Assembly: GCA_041751425.1 (NCBI GenBank) | Contig: JBGSXL010000016.1 | Location: 60,857-124,856 of the forward strand | DNA from: JAVVEG01 sp041751425 | GTDB lineage: Bacteria > Pseudomonadota > Gammaproteobacteria > Pseudomonadales > Pseudohongiellaceae | DNA: 64,000 bases | Reading direction: 5' to 3' | Part shown: positions 35,600 to 44,841 of the stretch, in pieces | How the letters are laid out: each line of letters opens with the position of its first letter | How positions within the stretch are numbered: the stretch's first letter is position 1 | The notes under the pieces: generated by a model | What the model was told of the DNA's origin: nothing | The model's database searches: none | The model's input: the letters and a program-made list of their open reading frames with translations, nothing else | Program-made: the position numbers and the translations under genes

Positions 35600-36588
35600 G
35601 CGGAGATATCCAATGCCACACATTGCTGAAATTCGCGTCGTATCTGTTCTGGCGCGTGACCCAGCCCGAGTAAAAAGTGCAACTTCGCAAATGCTGACTC
35701 AAAAGTCATATCGAGAGCTGATATCACTCCCACTTTTACCAGAGCTGACCCTGTCGCATACGCTTCGGAATTAACAGTCCCGGCACCACACTGACTCACG
35801 TTAACGACAACAACTCCGCGCTCGCTGGCCGCTTTCAATGTATTCAACAATGCCGGATCATTGTCCGGCCCATTGCCGGCGCCGTAAGATAATAACACTG
35901 CGGCTTTGACCTGCTCACCCAACAACCCCTGAATATGTTCGGCCTGAATTCCCGGGAACAGAATCAGCAATGTAACAGCGCCGGATAACATTTCCGGTAT
36001 TTCTATACGCAACCCGGATTCTGACTCCGGAGCTTTCCGCCACTTCCATTCCACGCCCAGCTTGCCGCGCGGTGGGTAATTGGGAGATTGAAACGCCTGC
36101 AGATCATTGGTATTAACTTTTCGAGCCCGCGCGCCTTCTAAGAGCAAACCACCAAAATAAAGAAAGACACCTGCGGGACCTTGTATCAATGCATCCACGG
36201 CACCGAATACATTTCCCAAAGCATCGTTGCGTGTCTTCCCCAGAGGTATCTGCGAACCGGTAATTACAATCGGTTTATCAATATTCTGAAACATGAAAGC
36301 CAGCGCGGAAGAAGTATAGGCCATGGTGTCAGTACCATGCAGAACCAGAAATGCATCAAAGTCATGCCAGTGATCGCGGATGTCCTTGGCTATCGCCTGC
36401 CACTGGGCCGGAGTCGCATTGGAACTGTCAAGCAATTGATCATAACAGCGAGCATGAAACTCATGTTCGGGCTGGTAGCTCATCAATCGCGCGGTAATAT
36501 TTTCAGCAAAGGCGGGATCAGGCACATAGCCATCATCTGATGAGACCATCACGATAGTGCCGCCTGTGTACGCAACATAAATCTTCAT
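35596..36588 (-). CDS. ansA: L-asparaginase, type I (cytoplasmic)
   Basis: A 330-residue asparaginase. The first active-site motif is YTGGTIVM (residues 7-14; Thr10 is the nucleophile). The second is VLHGTDTMAYTSSAL (about 88-102) with the Thr-Asp pair. The region PIVITGSQIPL is also typical. There is no signal peptide and the size fits type I enzymes, so it works in the cytoplasm, where it turns asparagine into aspartate and ammonia. Its start overlaps the stop of the M1 aminopeptidase gene by four bases, and its stop overlaps the start of the CvfB-like gene. The link to an exported aminopeptidase suggests use of peptide-derived amino acids. Confidence 0.93.
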   Translation of the reverse strand: MKIYVAYTGGTIVMVSSDDGYVPDPAFAENITARLMSYQPEHEFHARCYDQLLDSSNATPAQWQAIAKDIRDHWHDFDAFLVLHGTDTMAYTSSALAFMFQNIDKPIVITGSQIPLGKTRNDALGNVFGAVDALIQGPAGVFLYFGGLLLEGARARKVNTNDLQAFQSPNYPPRGKLGVEWKWRKAPESESGLRIEIPEMLSGAVTLLILFPGIQAEHIQGLLGEQVKAAVLLSYGAGNGPDNDPALLNTLKAASERGVVVVNVSQCGAGTVNSEAYATGSALVKVGVISALDMTFESAFAKLHFLLGLGHAPEQIRREFQQCVALDISA

Positions 36589-39173
36589 AACTGAACAGCC
36601 GTTGCACGAAACAGTGGGTCCGCAGCCTGCAGAACTTTGGCGCGCAAATGCGCGGGCAAACTTTCGCTCTCATTCAGAAACTGTTCCACGATGGCGGCAG
36701 CCTCTAATGAGCGATGACCATCGAGAGTGGCATGGAGCCAGCGCAGCGGAAAGAAAATATCACCCGTACGTTGTATCTCGTTGGCCAGATCGAGACTTGC
36801 CCGCACCAGCGGTAGTGATGCGTCAGCGCGCATAGGGTGATGAATAGCGCGCATCGCATCCAAAACCCATGATTCCTGACGTCGATTCTGCAGCTCTGCA
36901 AAAGAGTCAAATAGCTGTCCGCGTTCTTGTGCATCAGCGCTAAAGGCCGGCCTTAGGAATTGGAATCTCGCCAGCCTGTCAGGATTACTGATGCGTTGCT
37001 CCTGGGCATCCATAATCATTTCAGAGTCGGCAATCTGACGCAGCGCCAGCATTTCTGCCAGTGCAATATACTGTTGTTCCTGCAGAGGCAAACCTGCCGG
37101 TGTTTCTTCCATGCGCCAGATGCGTAGCAGTCTATCCATTCCCTGCGCGGTCAACGTGATATCTGCAAGGATGTTGAAGTAGGCACCTTTGCGTCCGGCT
37201 GTCGGTGCCCTGTCCAGCGCTGCCCACAGCGCCGGTTCAATCCTGTTGGCCAGTTCCAGTCTGTCTGCCGCGGAGAAATAACGCCAATAGGCATTGCGCA
37301 ATAAACCGAGCACCTGTTGTGCAGCGAGTTCGTCAGTTTCCTGTTCCACTGCAATGATGGCGGCATCCATGAACGCCGCGGCAGGGAGTGCGCCTTCCAG
37401 AACTTCTTCCCAGAGTGTCTGCCAGGTTACCGCACGGTGCAACGGGTTCTGCAAGGTATGGACGCGCTCCAATAATGCGGTTTTGCTTGTCTCATCCAGA
37501 CGAAAACGTCCGTAGCCAATACCATCGGCACCGGGCAGGATAAATTCTGGTGGCGATGCCAGCTCCAGTGGCAACAAAACTTCCGAGCCAACCAATTGCA
37601 CCGAGTGCTCTGTAACCTCTCCAGCAACACTAACAGCTAACATGATGGGTTGGTTCCACAGCAATCCGCGCAGTTCGTTATCATCTGACTGTCGTATCCA
37701 GATACCTGCTTCAGTCCACTGCGTTTCTATTCGTGGGCGACCTGGCTCATCTACCCAGGCGTGACTCCAGCTGAGCAGATCCTGTTCCGTCAACGCATCC
37801 AGAATCTCGATCAGATCCTGCCATGAGGCATTGGCGAACTGAAACTGCTGCAAATACTCGCGCAAACCGTCGCGCAAAAGTTCCTCGCCCAGCAAGGCCT
37901 CCAACTGTTGCATCACAACTGGCGCTTTTTGATAGATGATCGCACCATACAGCGACCCGGCTTCGCGCAGATTACCCAACTCCTGCCGGATCGGATTGGC
38001 GCCAGCAGTCCGGTCCACCGCATAGGCCACCGGGTGATGCGCCTGGAAGAAGCGCTGCTGCAGATTCAAATCCGGAAAGGAGGGGCCGGCTATTTTCGCC
38101 GCCATGAAGTTGGCAAAAACCTCTTTCATCCACACATCATTGAACCAACGCATGGTAACCAGATCACCAAACCACATATGCGCAGTCTCATGAGCGATCA
38201 GGCTGGCCCGACCCAACTCTTGGGTTCGCGAGGCTGTTGGATCGAGAAACAGAGTTTCGGCGCGATACCAGATAGCTCCCGGATGTTCCATTCCCCCAAA
38301 CTGAAAAGCAGGCACCGCAAAAAAAGCAAACTTGCCGAATGGATATGGGATACCCGTGTACTCTTCCAGCCAGGTCAGTGCGGTTGCGTGCAGATCAAAG
38401 ATCGCATCCCGGTTGCGGGCCAGAGAGTCCGCATCCGTTTCGCGGTGGAACATTGTCAACGTGCGGCCGTTGCGCTCTGCCGTCTCCACCTGCATGACTC
38501 CGGCTGCAAAAGCAAACAAATAGGAACTGATCGCTTCGGTTTCCGCAAAACTGACGAGGTCGCGTTCGGCGTTGATAGGTTCACGGGCCAGCTGCTCACC
38601 GTTGGCAATGGTTTGCCAGTGCGACGGTATATCCAGGGAGAGTACATAGCTGGCTTTGATATCGGGTTGCTCGAAAACCGGAAACGCTGTGGATGCCCGG
38701 TCGGGAACGAACAGGGCGTACATGAAATCGCTCTGCCTGTTCAGTGCCGTATCTGTGCTGACAAAGTCAACTGTTACCGTCACCTCCCCAGTCTGCAACG
38801 CGCGCGCAGGTATCACGATATGATCTGCAGGTACCGTGTAGTCCACAGCCTGTCCATTGAGCATCACATCGAGCACAGATCCGAAGGGTGCGCGAAAATC
38901 CAGAACCAGAGGCATACTGGCATCAAGCAAGTCAAAGCGTACCAGCAGATTGCCGTTCACCGCTTCATTGTTGGCAGCAGGTATCTGGAACAACAGCTCA
39001 TAGCGAACATCAGCAATTACTGCGGTCCGTTGTTCAGCTAAGGCGAATGCCACTCCGGGTGCCGGATCAGCCATAGGTGTTTCTCCGTTTGCAGACTGTC
39101 TATCACTTCGGGGGTCGTCGCTGCAGGCGATCAGCAAACCCGCTACCAGCAGGCATATCAAGTGTTTGATCAT
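36585..39173 (-). CDS. M1-family aminopeptidase, predicted lipoprotein
   Basis: An 862-residue metallopeptidase. The N-terminus is a lipoprotein signal with Cys17 (LLIAC). The exopeptidase motif reads GGMEHP at about 293-298 where GAMEN or GGMEN is usual. The zinc site is HETAHMWFGD (His328, Glu329, His332) with Glu351 in WMKEVFANF, and the catalytic Tyr region YGAIIYQKAP follows. The C-terminal half is the helical ERAP-type domain. The protein cuts single residues from peptide N-termini and probably sits in the periplasm. It is the first gene of the operon that continues with asparaginase, CvfB-like, S4 and DUF1456 genes. Confidence 0.92.
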   Translation of the reverse strand: MIKHLICLLVAGLLIACSDDPRSDRQSANGETPMADPAPGVAFALAEQRTAVIADVRYELLFQIPAANNEAVNGNLLVRFDLLDASMPLVLDFRAPFGSVLDVMLNGQAVDYTVPADHIVIPARALQTGEVTVTVDFVSTDTALNRQSDFMYALFVPDRASTAFPVFEQPDIKASYVLSLDIPSHWQTIANGEQLAREPINAERDLVSFAETEAISSYLFAFAAGVMQVETAERNGRTLTMFHRETDADSLARNRDAIFDLHATALTWLEEYTGIPYPFGKFAFFAVPAFQFGGMEHPGAIWYRAETLFLDPTASRTQELGRASLIAHETAHMWFGDLVTMRWFNDVWMKEVFANFMAAKIAGPSFPDLNLQQRFFQAHHPVAYAVDRTAGANPIRQELGNLREAGSLYGAIIYQKAPVVMQQLEALLGEELLRDGLREYLQQFQFANASWQDLIEILDALTEQDLLSWSHAWVDEPGRPRIETQWTEAGIWIRQSDDNELRGLLWNQPIMLAVSVAGEVTEHSVQLVGSEVLLPLELASPPEFILPGADGIGYGRFRLDETSKTALLERVHTLQNPLHRAVTWQTLWEEVLEGALPAAAFMDAAIIAVEQETDELAAQQVLGLLRNAYWRYFSAADRLELANRIEPALWAALDRAPTAGRKGAYFNILADITLTAQGMDRLLRIWRMEETPAGLPLQEQQYIALAEMLALRQIADSEMIMDAQEQRISNPDRLARFQFLRPAFSADAQERGQLFDSFAELQNRRQESWVLDAMRAIHHPMRADASLPLVRASLDLANEIQRTGDIFFPLRWLHATLDGHRSLEAAAIVEQFLNESESLPAHLRAKVLQAADPLFRATAVQL

Positions 39174-39274
39174 TTCAGGCTATCCATTCACTGCGTAAAC
39201 GTGTCGGGAGAAAGTGCTGTATTATCCGTCAAACGGCATAGAGGATGCCATGATAAAGGGAACTCTTTACTGCC

Positions 39275-40486
39275 ATGACTGCCTGGTTAAAAAATTCCGG
39301 CCCCGGAGCATTGGTAGCTGCGGCCTTTATCGGGCCCGGTACAGTCACCGTCTGTACTATTGCTGGCGTGCGCTTTGGTTATGATCTGCTGTGGGCCATG
39401 TTGCTCGCAATTCTGGCTACGATCATTCTGCAGGAGATGTCCGCACGCATCGGCATCATCACTCGCAAGGGGCTGGCAGAAGTCATTCGGCAGGAGCTGC
39501 AACACCCGCTGGTACGAACGCTGGTGTTGGGCCTGATACTTGCAGCTATCGTGATTGGTAACGCCGCTTACGAGGCCGGCAATATCAGTGGCGGCCGCCT
39601 GGGCCTGGAAACCCTTTTCGGCACCGATACGCTGATGGCCTCGCGACTTTTGAGTCTGCTGATCGGTTTCTTTGCTTTTGCTTTGCTGTACATAGGCGAT
39701 TACAAGCTGCTGGAACGCGCGTTGGTATCTCTGGTTGTGCTGATGAGCTTTGCGTTTCTGACAACGGCCATCCTGACTAAACCGGATTTGTCTGAGCTGT
39801 TCGCCGGTCTGTTCATTCCTACCCTAAGCGATGCCAATCTGCTAACTGTATTAGGGCTGATCGGCACGACGGTTGTGCCTTACAACCTGTTTTTGCATGC
39901 GGCTCTGGTAAAGGAAAAATGGCAGCATCAATCCGACCTGCATCATGCACGCAAGGACACAGTTATTGCCGTGACTCTGGGCGGGCTGGTATCCATGGCA
40001 ATTCTCATTTCTGCTGCCGCAGCCAATACGACTACTGTCAGTAATGCCGCAGACCTTGCGTTGGGACTGGAGCCACTGTTCGGCAGTTTCGCCCGATATT
40101 TCCTTAGCATTGGACTGTTCGCGGCGGGCATAACTTCGGCGATAACAGCGCCTCTGGCCGCGGCTTATGTTGCCAATGGTTGTCTGGGATGGAACGGAGA
40201 TTTGCAGAGTGTTCGCTTCAGAGCTGTGTGGATGATAGTTCTGCTGCTTGGCATTGTGTTCTCATCACTGGGCATCAGTCCTATCGAGATTATTCAGTTC
40301 GCGCAGATCGCCAATGGCATGGCGCTGCCTGTAGTCGTTGGCATAATTCTGTGGATAATGAATCGCAGAAGCATACTTGGTGCACACAAGAACACTGTGT
40401 TTCAAAATGTGTGTGGTGGCGCCATATTCATCGTCACTGTAGCTCTGGGTTACCGGGCTATTCTGCTGGTGATCAGTTCCTTTTAA
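39275..40486 (+). CDS. Nramp-family transporter without canonical metal-binding motifs
   Basis: A 403-residue membrane protein with about eleven helices and clear Nramp similarity, e.g. LKNSGPGALVAAAFIGPGTVT. Canonical Nramps bind Mn or Fe with DPGN in helix 1 and MPHN in helix 6. Here helix 1 reads GPGT (residues 20-23) and helix 6 reads VPYN (in TTVVPYNLFLHAALV). The Asp, Asn, Met and His of the canonical sites are therefore not kept. This is a known type of Nramp-related protein, so the substrate may be magnesium, aluminium-like ions or something else. It is monocistronic and divergent from the M1 aminopeptidase operon. Confidence 0.85.
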   Translation: MTAWLKNSGPGALVAAAFIGPGTVTVCTIAGVRFGYDLLWAMLLAILATIILQEMSARIGIITRKGLAEVIRQELQHPLVRTLVLGLILAAIVIGNAAYEAGNISGGRLGLETLFGTDTLMASRLLSLLIGFFAFALLYIGDYKLLERALVSLVVLMSFAFLTTAILTKPDLSELFAGLFIPTLSDANLLTVLGLIGTTVVPYNLFLHAALVKEKWQHQSDLHHARKDTVIAVTLGGLVSMAILISAAAANTTTVSNAADLALGLEPLFGSFARYFLSIGLFAAGITSAITAPLAAAYVANGCLGWNGDLQSVRFRAVWMIVLLLGIVFSSLGISPIEIIQFAQIANGMALPVVVGIILWIMNRRSILGAHKNTVFQNVCGGAIFIVTVALGYRAILLVISSF

Positions 40487-40535
40487 TTTGGGAAATTCTT
40501 GAAAGCTCTGACAGAACTCTGGTCCTAAAAGAATA

Positions 40536-41873
40536 CTACTGCTCGCGCGCTGGCATCTTCTCCAGCAAAGGCGAACTGACGCCTTCTACACCAACAAGTG
40601 CCAATGCGACCAATAGTGCCTTCTGCGTACCAAGATGCGAATTCTCTGCTGAGAACCATTCCTCCGGCGAATGCGCGCCTCCGCTGGTGCCTCCACCGCC
40701 CAGCGTTATTGCAGGAACACCCAGTGACATCGGCACATTGGAATCTGTGCTGGATATTCCCAACGATTCCAGTTGCGCACCCACTTCATTGAAGGCTAAT
40801 GCTGCTACTTGCACTATGGGACTTTGCGCGGACGTCGACCCAACAGGTCTATCACCTATCAAGTGAAACTCGACTTTGATCTCGCCGTTGTTATCCCAAC
40901 GCGCGTTTTCCTCCGCGACTGCTTCCAAGGCAGCCGCTTTCGCACGCGCTTCCAACTCCGCCAATGCCGCAGCATCGTTGGAACGCATATCCAGAGCAAA
41001 CATCGCATCAGCCGCGATAGAGTTGACTGAAGTGCCCCCTTCCACTGTACCTACTGTGAATGTAGTTTTTGGGTCACTTTGCACCTCAAGATCGCCGATC
41101 TTGGTGATTGCGCGTCCCATCGCGTGAATGGCGCTAACCAGTCCGAATGCGCCGAATGAATGACCACCTGGCCCGATAAAACGAAACTCGAAGCGGCGGC
41201 TGCCTGTGCCACCATTGGTAATTCGCGTCATGCCGGCGCCATCAATTGATATGAAACCGTCTATATCCAGATGATCGCGGAAGATAGCCTTGGCACCACG
41301 CAAGTCACCCCGGCCTTCTTCGCCGACATTGCCTACAAACATGATGTCACCGACTGTAGGGAAGTTGTTCGTATTGATGGTTTCAATCAAAGTCAACAAC
41401 ACCGCTAACCCGCGGCCATCGTCACTGATACCCGGCGCATAATATCTACCGTCACGAAACTCAACAGTGACGTCCGTCTCTGCCGGAAACACGGTATCCA
41501 GATGCGCTGCTATAACCAGCAGTGGACCATCCCCATTGCCTTTACGAATGCCAATTGCATTGCCTTCCGAGTCGATATAGGCATCGGTCAACCCGCGCTG
41601 CTGCATTTGTTCCAGGTAATACTCAGCACGCACTTGTTCCATGAACGGTGGCGCCGGGATTTCAGTCAATCGGATCTGCTCCGCAATAGTCTCCTCTTCG
41701 TTGTCCTGCATGCGCTGCAATGCCGCTTTGACTCGTGCATCGTTTGCGAGTAACTGAAAAGTTTGCTGCACTGATGAGGAAACAGGAACGACTTCTGTCG
41801 CAGACTGAGCATTGCTGGTTGTTGCCAGTGACAGCAGAGTGAACGCACAAAGTATCAATTTAAGGTTCTGCAA
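40536..41873 (-). CDS. Secreted M20-family metallopeptidase
   Basis: I place the start at TTG 41873 (445 residues) because GAGGGG at 41880-41885 is ideally spaced and MLQNLKLILCAFTLLSL...NAQ is a good signal peptide; an ATG at 41915 in the same frame would hide it. The M20 motifs are VIAAHLDTVFP (zinc His and Asp), PGISDDGRGLAVLL (bridging Asp), NVGEEGRGDLRG (catalytic Glu-Glu) and, at the end, VPAITLGGGGTSGGAHSPEEWF with the last His. The central lid domain is present (about 230-345). It probably hydrolyses small peptides or aminoacyl conjugates in the periplasm. The specificity is unknown. Confidence 0.9.
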   Translation of the reverse strand: MQNLKLILCAFTLLSLATTSNAQSATEVVPVSSSVQQTFQLLANDARVKAALQRMQDNEEETIAEQIRLTEIPAPPFMEQVRAEYYLEQMQQRGLTDAYIDSEGNAIGIRKGNGDGPLLVIAAHLDTVFPAETDVTVEFRDGRYYAPGISDDGRGLAVLLTLIETINTNNFPTVGDIMFVGNVGEEGRGDLRGAKAIFRDHLDIDGFISIDGAGMTRITNGGTGSRRFEFRFIGPGGHSFGAFGLVSAIHAMGRAITKIGDLEVQSDPKTTFTVGTVEGGTSVNSIAADAMFALDMRSNDAAALAELEARAKAAALEAVAEENARWDNNGEIKVEFHLIGDRPVGSTSAQSPIVQVAALAFNEVGAQLESLGISSTDSNVPMSLGVPAITLGGGGTSGGAHSPEEWFSAENSHLGTQKALLVALALVGVEGVSSPLLEKMPAREQ

Positions 41874-42038
41874 GATTTTCCCCTCAGACTTTATCGGGAA
41901 TCCGATATTCTCCATTAAGCGTATGCGACTGAGTTTACTAAACGCGCTACAGGGTTACAATGAAGTGGTTTCGATGAAGAAGTGACAATAAAAGAGTTAT
42001 TATGAAGCCCGGCAACGAACGGGCACAAGGAGCGAACG

Positions 42039-42590
42039 ATGACAACGATCAAAGTTTACCCACTTGGCTGGCGTATTTTGCATTGGCTCATGGCCGCGCT
42101 GGTTTTAACATTGATTCCGGTAGGCTTGTGGATGGCGCAACGGGCGGAAGCGAATGTTTTCGATAATCTCACGAATACCATGTACTCATTGCACAAAACC
42201 ATCGGGTTCACTGTGTTGCTGTTGATGGTTTTGCGTATTGCCTTGAAGGTACGCCTGGGTTCACCCGCTTATCCGCAAAGCATGCCGCGCAAACTAAGCA
42301 TAGCTGCCAAGAGCCTTCATCATCTGTTGTATGTCCTGCTTGTACTGGTACCACTGTTGGGTTGGGCTGGGGTCACTGCGTTTCCTGCATTGATTATCGT
42401 GGGCGGTTACGACTTGCCAGCTTTTCCTTTTGTGCCACAGGATCAGGCGTTGGCAACTCGCCTATTCCAGGTACATGGTGCGTTGGCCATTACACTGGCC
42501 GTGCTGATAGCAGGACATATCCTCGCTGCATTGCGACACTTGTTGATCGCTAAGGATGGCATCTTTCAACGGATGTGGTTTGGCAATTGA
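42039..42590 (+). CDS. Cytochrome b561
   Basis: A 183-residue membrane protein with four helices typical of bacterial cytochrome b561. Heme-ligand histidines are visible in WRILHWLMAAL (helix 1), MYSLHKTIGF (helix 2), FQVHGALAITL (helix 4 region) and GHILAALRHLLIAKDG at the end. It moves electrons in the inner membrane between quinones and other acceptors; in E. coli CybB oxidises superoxide with quinone. AAGGAG precedes the ATG. It is 54 bases upstream of the island of lipid/sugar/pterin-like genes on the same strand, and could be cotranscribed with the CDP-alcohol phosphotransferase gene. Confidence 0.92.
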   Translation: MTTIKVYPLGWRILHWLMAALVLTLIPVGLWMAQRAEANVFDNLTNTMYSLHKTIGFTVLLLMVLRIALKVRLGSPAYPQSMPRKLSIAAKSLHHLLYVLLVLVPLLGWAGVTAFPALIIVGGYDLPAFPFVPQDQALATRLFQVHGALAITLAVLIAGHILAALRHLLIAKDGIFQRMWFGN

Positions 42591-42668
42591 AAGCTGAGAA
42601 TGGAATGCTGAAAACTGAATGCAGGCAAAAGCAAGCAGAACGGTGTGCAAAAAAGCGTGCAGAAAAAT

Positions 42669-43814
42669 ATGTCCAATGAATTGCGAACAATCGGGTTGGC
42701 AGGTCTGCTCTGTCTTGCATTGTTTGCATGCGGTTTAGCGCTTTACCAGACTAATAGTGGCACTGGCACTATCGAACAACCATGGCTGCATGCTGGCCAA
42801 TGGCTATTGCAAAGCACACTGCTGTGGGCTTTCGTTTTCCAGCAAATCTGGACGCGCCGCGAACTGAACCGCTTTGCAACTGACACTGTTCTTTATATTG
42901 ATCTGGGTCACGCCAATCGCTTGACCATCTTGCGCGGCTGGCTTATTGCTGCGACAGGTGGATTTCTGTTGCAACCGCAATACATTGGATTCTTCGCATG
43001 GGTACCAGCTGGTTTGTATTCTCTGGCCGCTATTTTAGACAGAGTTGATGGCTTCGTAGCAAGACGCACCAAGCGTACCAGTCTGATGGGCAACGAATTG
43101 GATACAGTGTTTGATGCCATGGGTTTGTTGGTTGCACCTTTATTGGCAGTAGCCTATGGCAAAGTACATTGGAGTTATCTGTTTGTAAGTGTTGCGTACT
43201 ACCTTTTTCGGTGGGGCATTCAGCGGCGCAAAAAAAACAGCCTGCCGGTTTATCCACTGGCTCCCAACCATCTGCGTCGCACGCTTGCCGGTTTCCAGAT
43301 GGCTTACATTGCCGTCGTGTTGTGGCCACCATTTCAGGCCCAGATAACTGTCATTGCTGGTTTTGGTTTTATGCTGCCATTATTGGCAGGATTCTTTGTA
43401 GACTGGCTTACAGTAAGCGGGCGAATCAATCAAAAGTCTGCAGATACCGCCCGCTTTTTTAGCAGACTGCGATCGTTCAGCGAATCCTTCCTGCAACCAG
43501 CTCTGCGCTTGTTACTGGTCTCCTCATTACTGTTTCTGATTTGGAAACTAAACCAAACAGAATCTATTGCAGCGAATATGTTTTTTTTAATTGGTTTGTT
43601 AGTAGCTTCTCTGCTTGTACTGACAGGTATAGCCGGAAGAATTGGCGCGGCGGCGATACTTTGGCTGCTTGCGTGGAGCCTCCCTCCTTCGATGCTGGAT
43701 CTTGTTGCCTGCACTGCTTTGTTCAGCGCCATACTGCTCCTGCTTCTGGGCTGCGGCCGCTACAGCATCTGGCAATGGGATGATTACTGGGTCAACAAGC
43801 AGGATGGTGCCTGA
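42669..43814 (+). CDS. CDP-alcohol phosphatidyltransferase family enzyme
   Basis: ATG 42669 gives 381 residues; an in-frame GTG at 42645 is possible and neither has a strong ribosome-binding site. The complete family motif D-x2-DG-x2-AR-x8-G-x3-D-x3-D is seen as DRVDGFVARRTKRTSLMGNELDTVFD in two adjoining pieces, within a long membrane protein of about nine to ten helices. Such enzymes transfer a phospho-alcohol between CDP-activated lipid or polyol and an acceptor. It is longer than housekeeping members (PgsA, PssA about 180-250), with extra C-terminal helices. Its stop overlaps the next start (TGATG), so translation is coupled. It opens an eight-gene island with sugar and pterin-like enzymes. 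Confidence 0.85.
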   Translation: MSNELRTIGLAGLLCLALFACGLALYQTNSGTGTIEQPWLHAGQWLLQSTLLWAFVFQQIWTRRELNRFATDTVLYIDLGHANRLTILRGWLIAATGGFLLQPQYIGFFAWVPAGLYSLAAILDRVDGFVARRTKRTSLMGNELDTVFDAMGLLVAPLLAVAYGKVHWSYLFVSVAYYLFRWGIQRRKKNSLPVYPLAPNHLRRTLAGFQMAYIAVVLWPPFQAQITVIAGFGFMLPLLAGFFVDWLTVSGRINQKSADTARFFSRLRSFSESFLQPALRLLLVSSLLFLIWKLNQTESIAANMFFLIGLLVASLLVLTGIAGRIGAAAILWLLAWSLPPSMLDLVACTALFSAILLLLLGCGRYSIWQWDDYWVNKQDGA

Positions 43815-44812
43815 TGTCATCTTATAAATGGATAATTGCCACACTCTGGTTGCTGGCGCTGGTGTTGGCAGGATGGATTCTCTGGCAGCTGCCATTGTCA
43901 GAGATTACACAACTTCTGGCAACACTCAGCATTTGGCAATGGCTGGTTTGGACAGCTCTCAATATTCTCGTGATATTGCTGGCCACACAACGTTGGCTGG
44001 TACTCGCGCACGCATTGAAATTAGAAGTTACTTTTACACAACTACTACTGACAAGGCAGGCCGGGCAGACAATCAGTTTCATTACACCGGGACCGCAGTT
44101 CGGTGGCGAACCTCTGCAAATCTATTGGCTTTACAAACGCTTCGGAGTCGCCATTCACAGTGCGGCATTGGCAGTTGCACTGGATCGCTTCTTCGAGCTG
44201 TGGATCAACTTTTCGGTACTGCTGCTCGGTGTAGGGTTTTTGCTTCTGTCTCCCAGCATGAATATGGCTGACTGGCAGAATATACTGCAGATTCTTCTCC
44301 TTACAATAATGCTATTGTCCTTCTCCGGCTGGCTTGCGCTGCGTCGTCCACGTTGGCTTGCAGGGCGCCTGGAACGTGTTACTGAGCGTTGGTTTAGTAG
44401 TCCGCGCCTTCTGCAATTGAGCAGTCATTGGCAAGCCATTGGAACTGATCTGCAAATTGCTTTCAGTCAGCAGAAGGCTGCGCTGTTGCGTGCCTTTGTC
44501 GTTTCTGTTTTGATCTGGGTTGGCATTTTTGCAGAGTTGTTTATTGTTCTAGGTTTTTTCAATATCGATTTGGATATCGCAGGTTTTGTTCTGGTGATGG
44601 TGGCGATGCGCCTGGCTTTGCTCTTGCCGCTTCCCGGCGGCATTGGAACTTTGGAAGCATCAGTGTTGTGGTCTTTTCAGAGCCTTGGCCTGAGCGCCAG
44701 CGCAGCACTTGGTGTCATCGCATTGATGCGATTGCGTGATGCTCTGGTGCTCGTTATGGGAATGGTGTGCTTGCGTGTTTTGCAATCTGCTGGACATGAC
44801 GAGAGAACATAA
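43814..44812 (+). CDS. LPG-synthase transmembrane-domain protein (UPF0104 type)
   Basis: A 332-residue membrane protein of the family that forms the membrane half of lysylphosphatidylglycerol synthase (PF03706 type). Typical parts are LLTRQAGQTISFITPGPQFGGEPLQIYWLYKRFG near 76-110 (split by helix ends), ALAVALDRFFELW, and the late LALLLPLPGGIGTLEASVLWSFQSLGL. It lacks the soluble aminoacyl-transferase domain, so it may be a lipid-flipping or lipid-sensing protein. AGGATGG precedes the ATG, which overlaps the CDP-alcohol phosphotransferase stop. The two membrane proteins are likely to work on the same lipid. Confidence 0.83.
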   Translation: MSSYKWIIATLWLLALVLAGWILWQLPLSEITQLLATLSIWQWLVWTALNILVILLATQRWLVLAHALKLEVTFTQLLLTRQAGQTISFITPGPQFGGEPLQIYWLYKRFGVAIHSAALAVALDRFFELWINFSVLLLGVGFLLLSPSMNMADWQNILQILLLTIMLLSFSGWLALRRPRWLAGRLERVTERWFSSPRLLQLSSHWQAIGTDLQIAFSQQKAALLRAFVVSVLIWVGIFAELFIVLGFFNIDLDIAGFVLVMVAMRLALLLPLPGGIGTLEASVLWSFQSLGLSASAALGVIALMRLRDALVLVMGMVCLRVLQSAGHDERT

Positions 44813-44841
44813 CGCTTAAGAGGCGTCACGAATTTTAGTCA

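Noticed and set aside
37908..39041. Plus-strand frame of 377 codons
   Set aside because: It lies opposite the M1 aminopeptidase, whose motifs are clear; composition is that of an antisense shadow.
40180..40866. Plus-strand frame of 228 codons over the Nramp and M20 genes
   Set aside because: It crosses the 3' ends of two well-supported genes and has no family motif.
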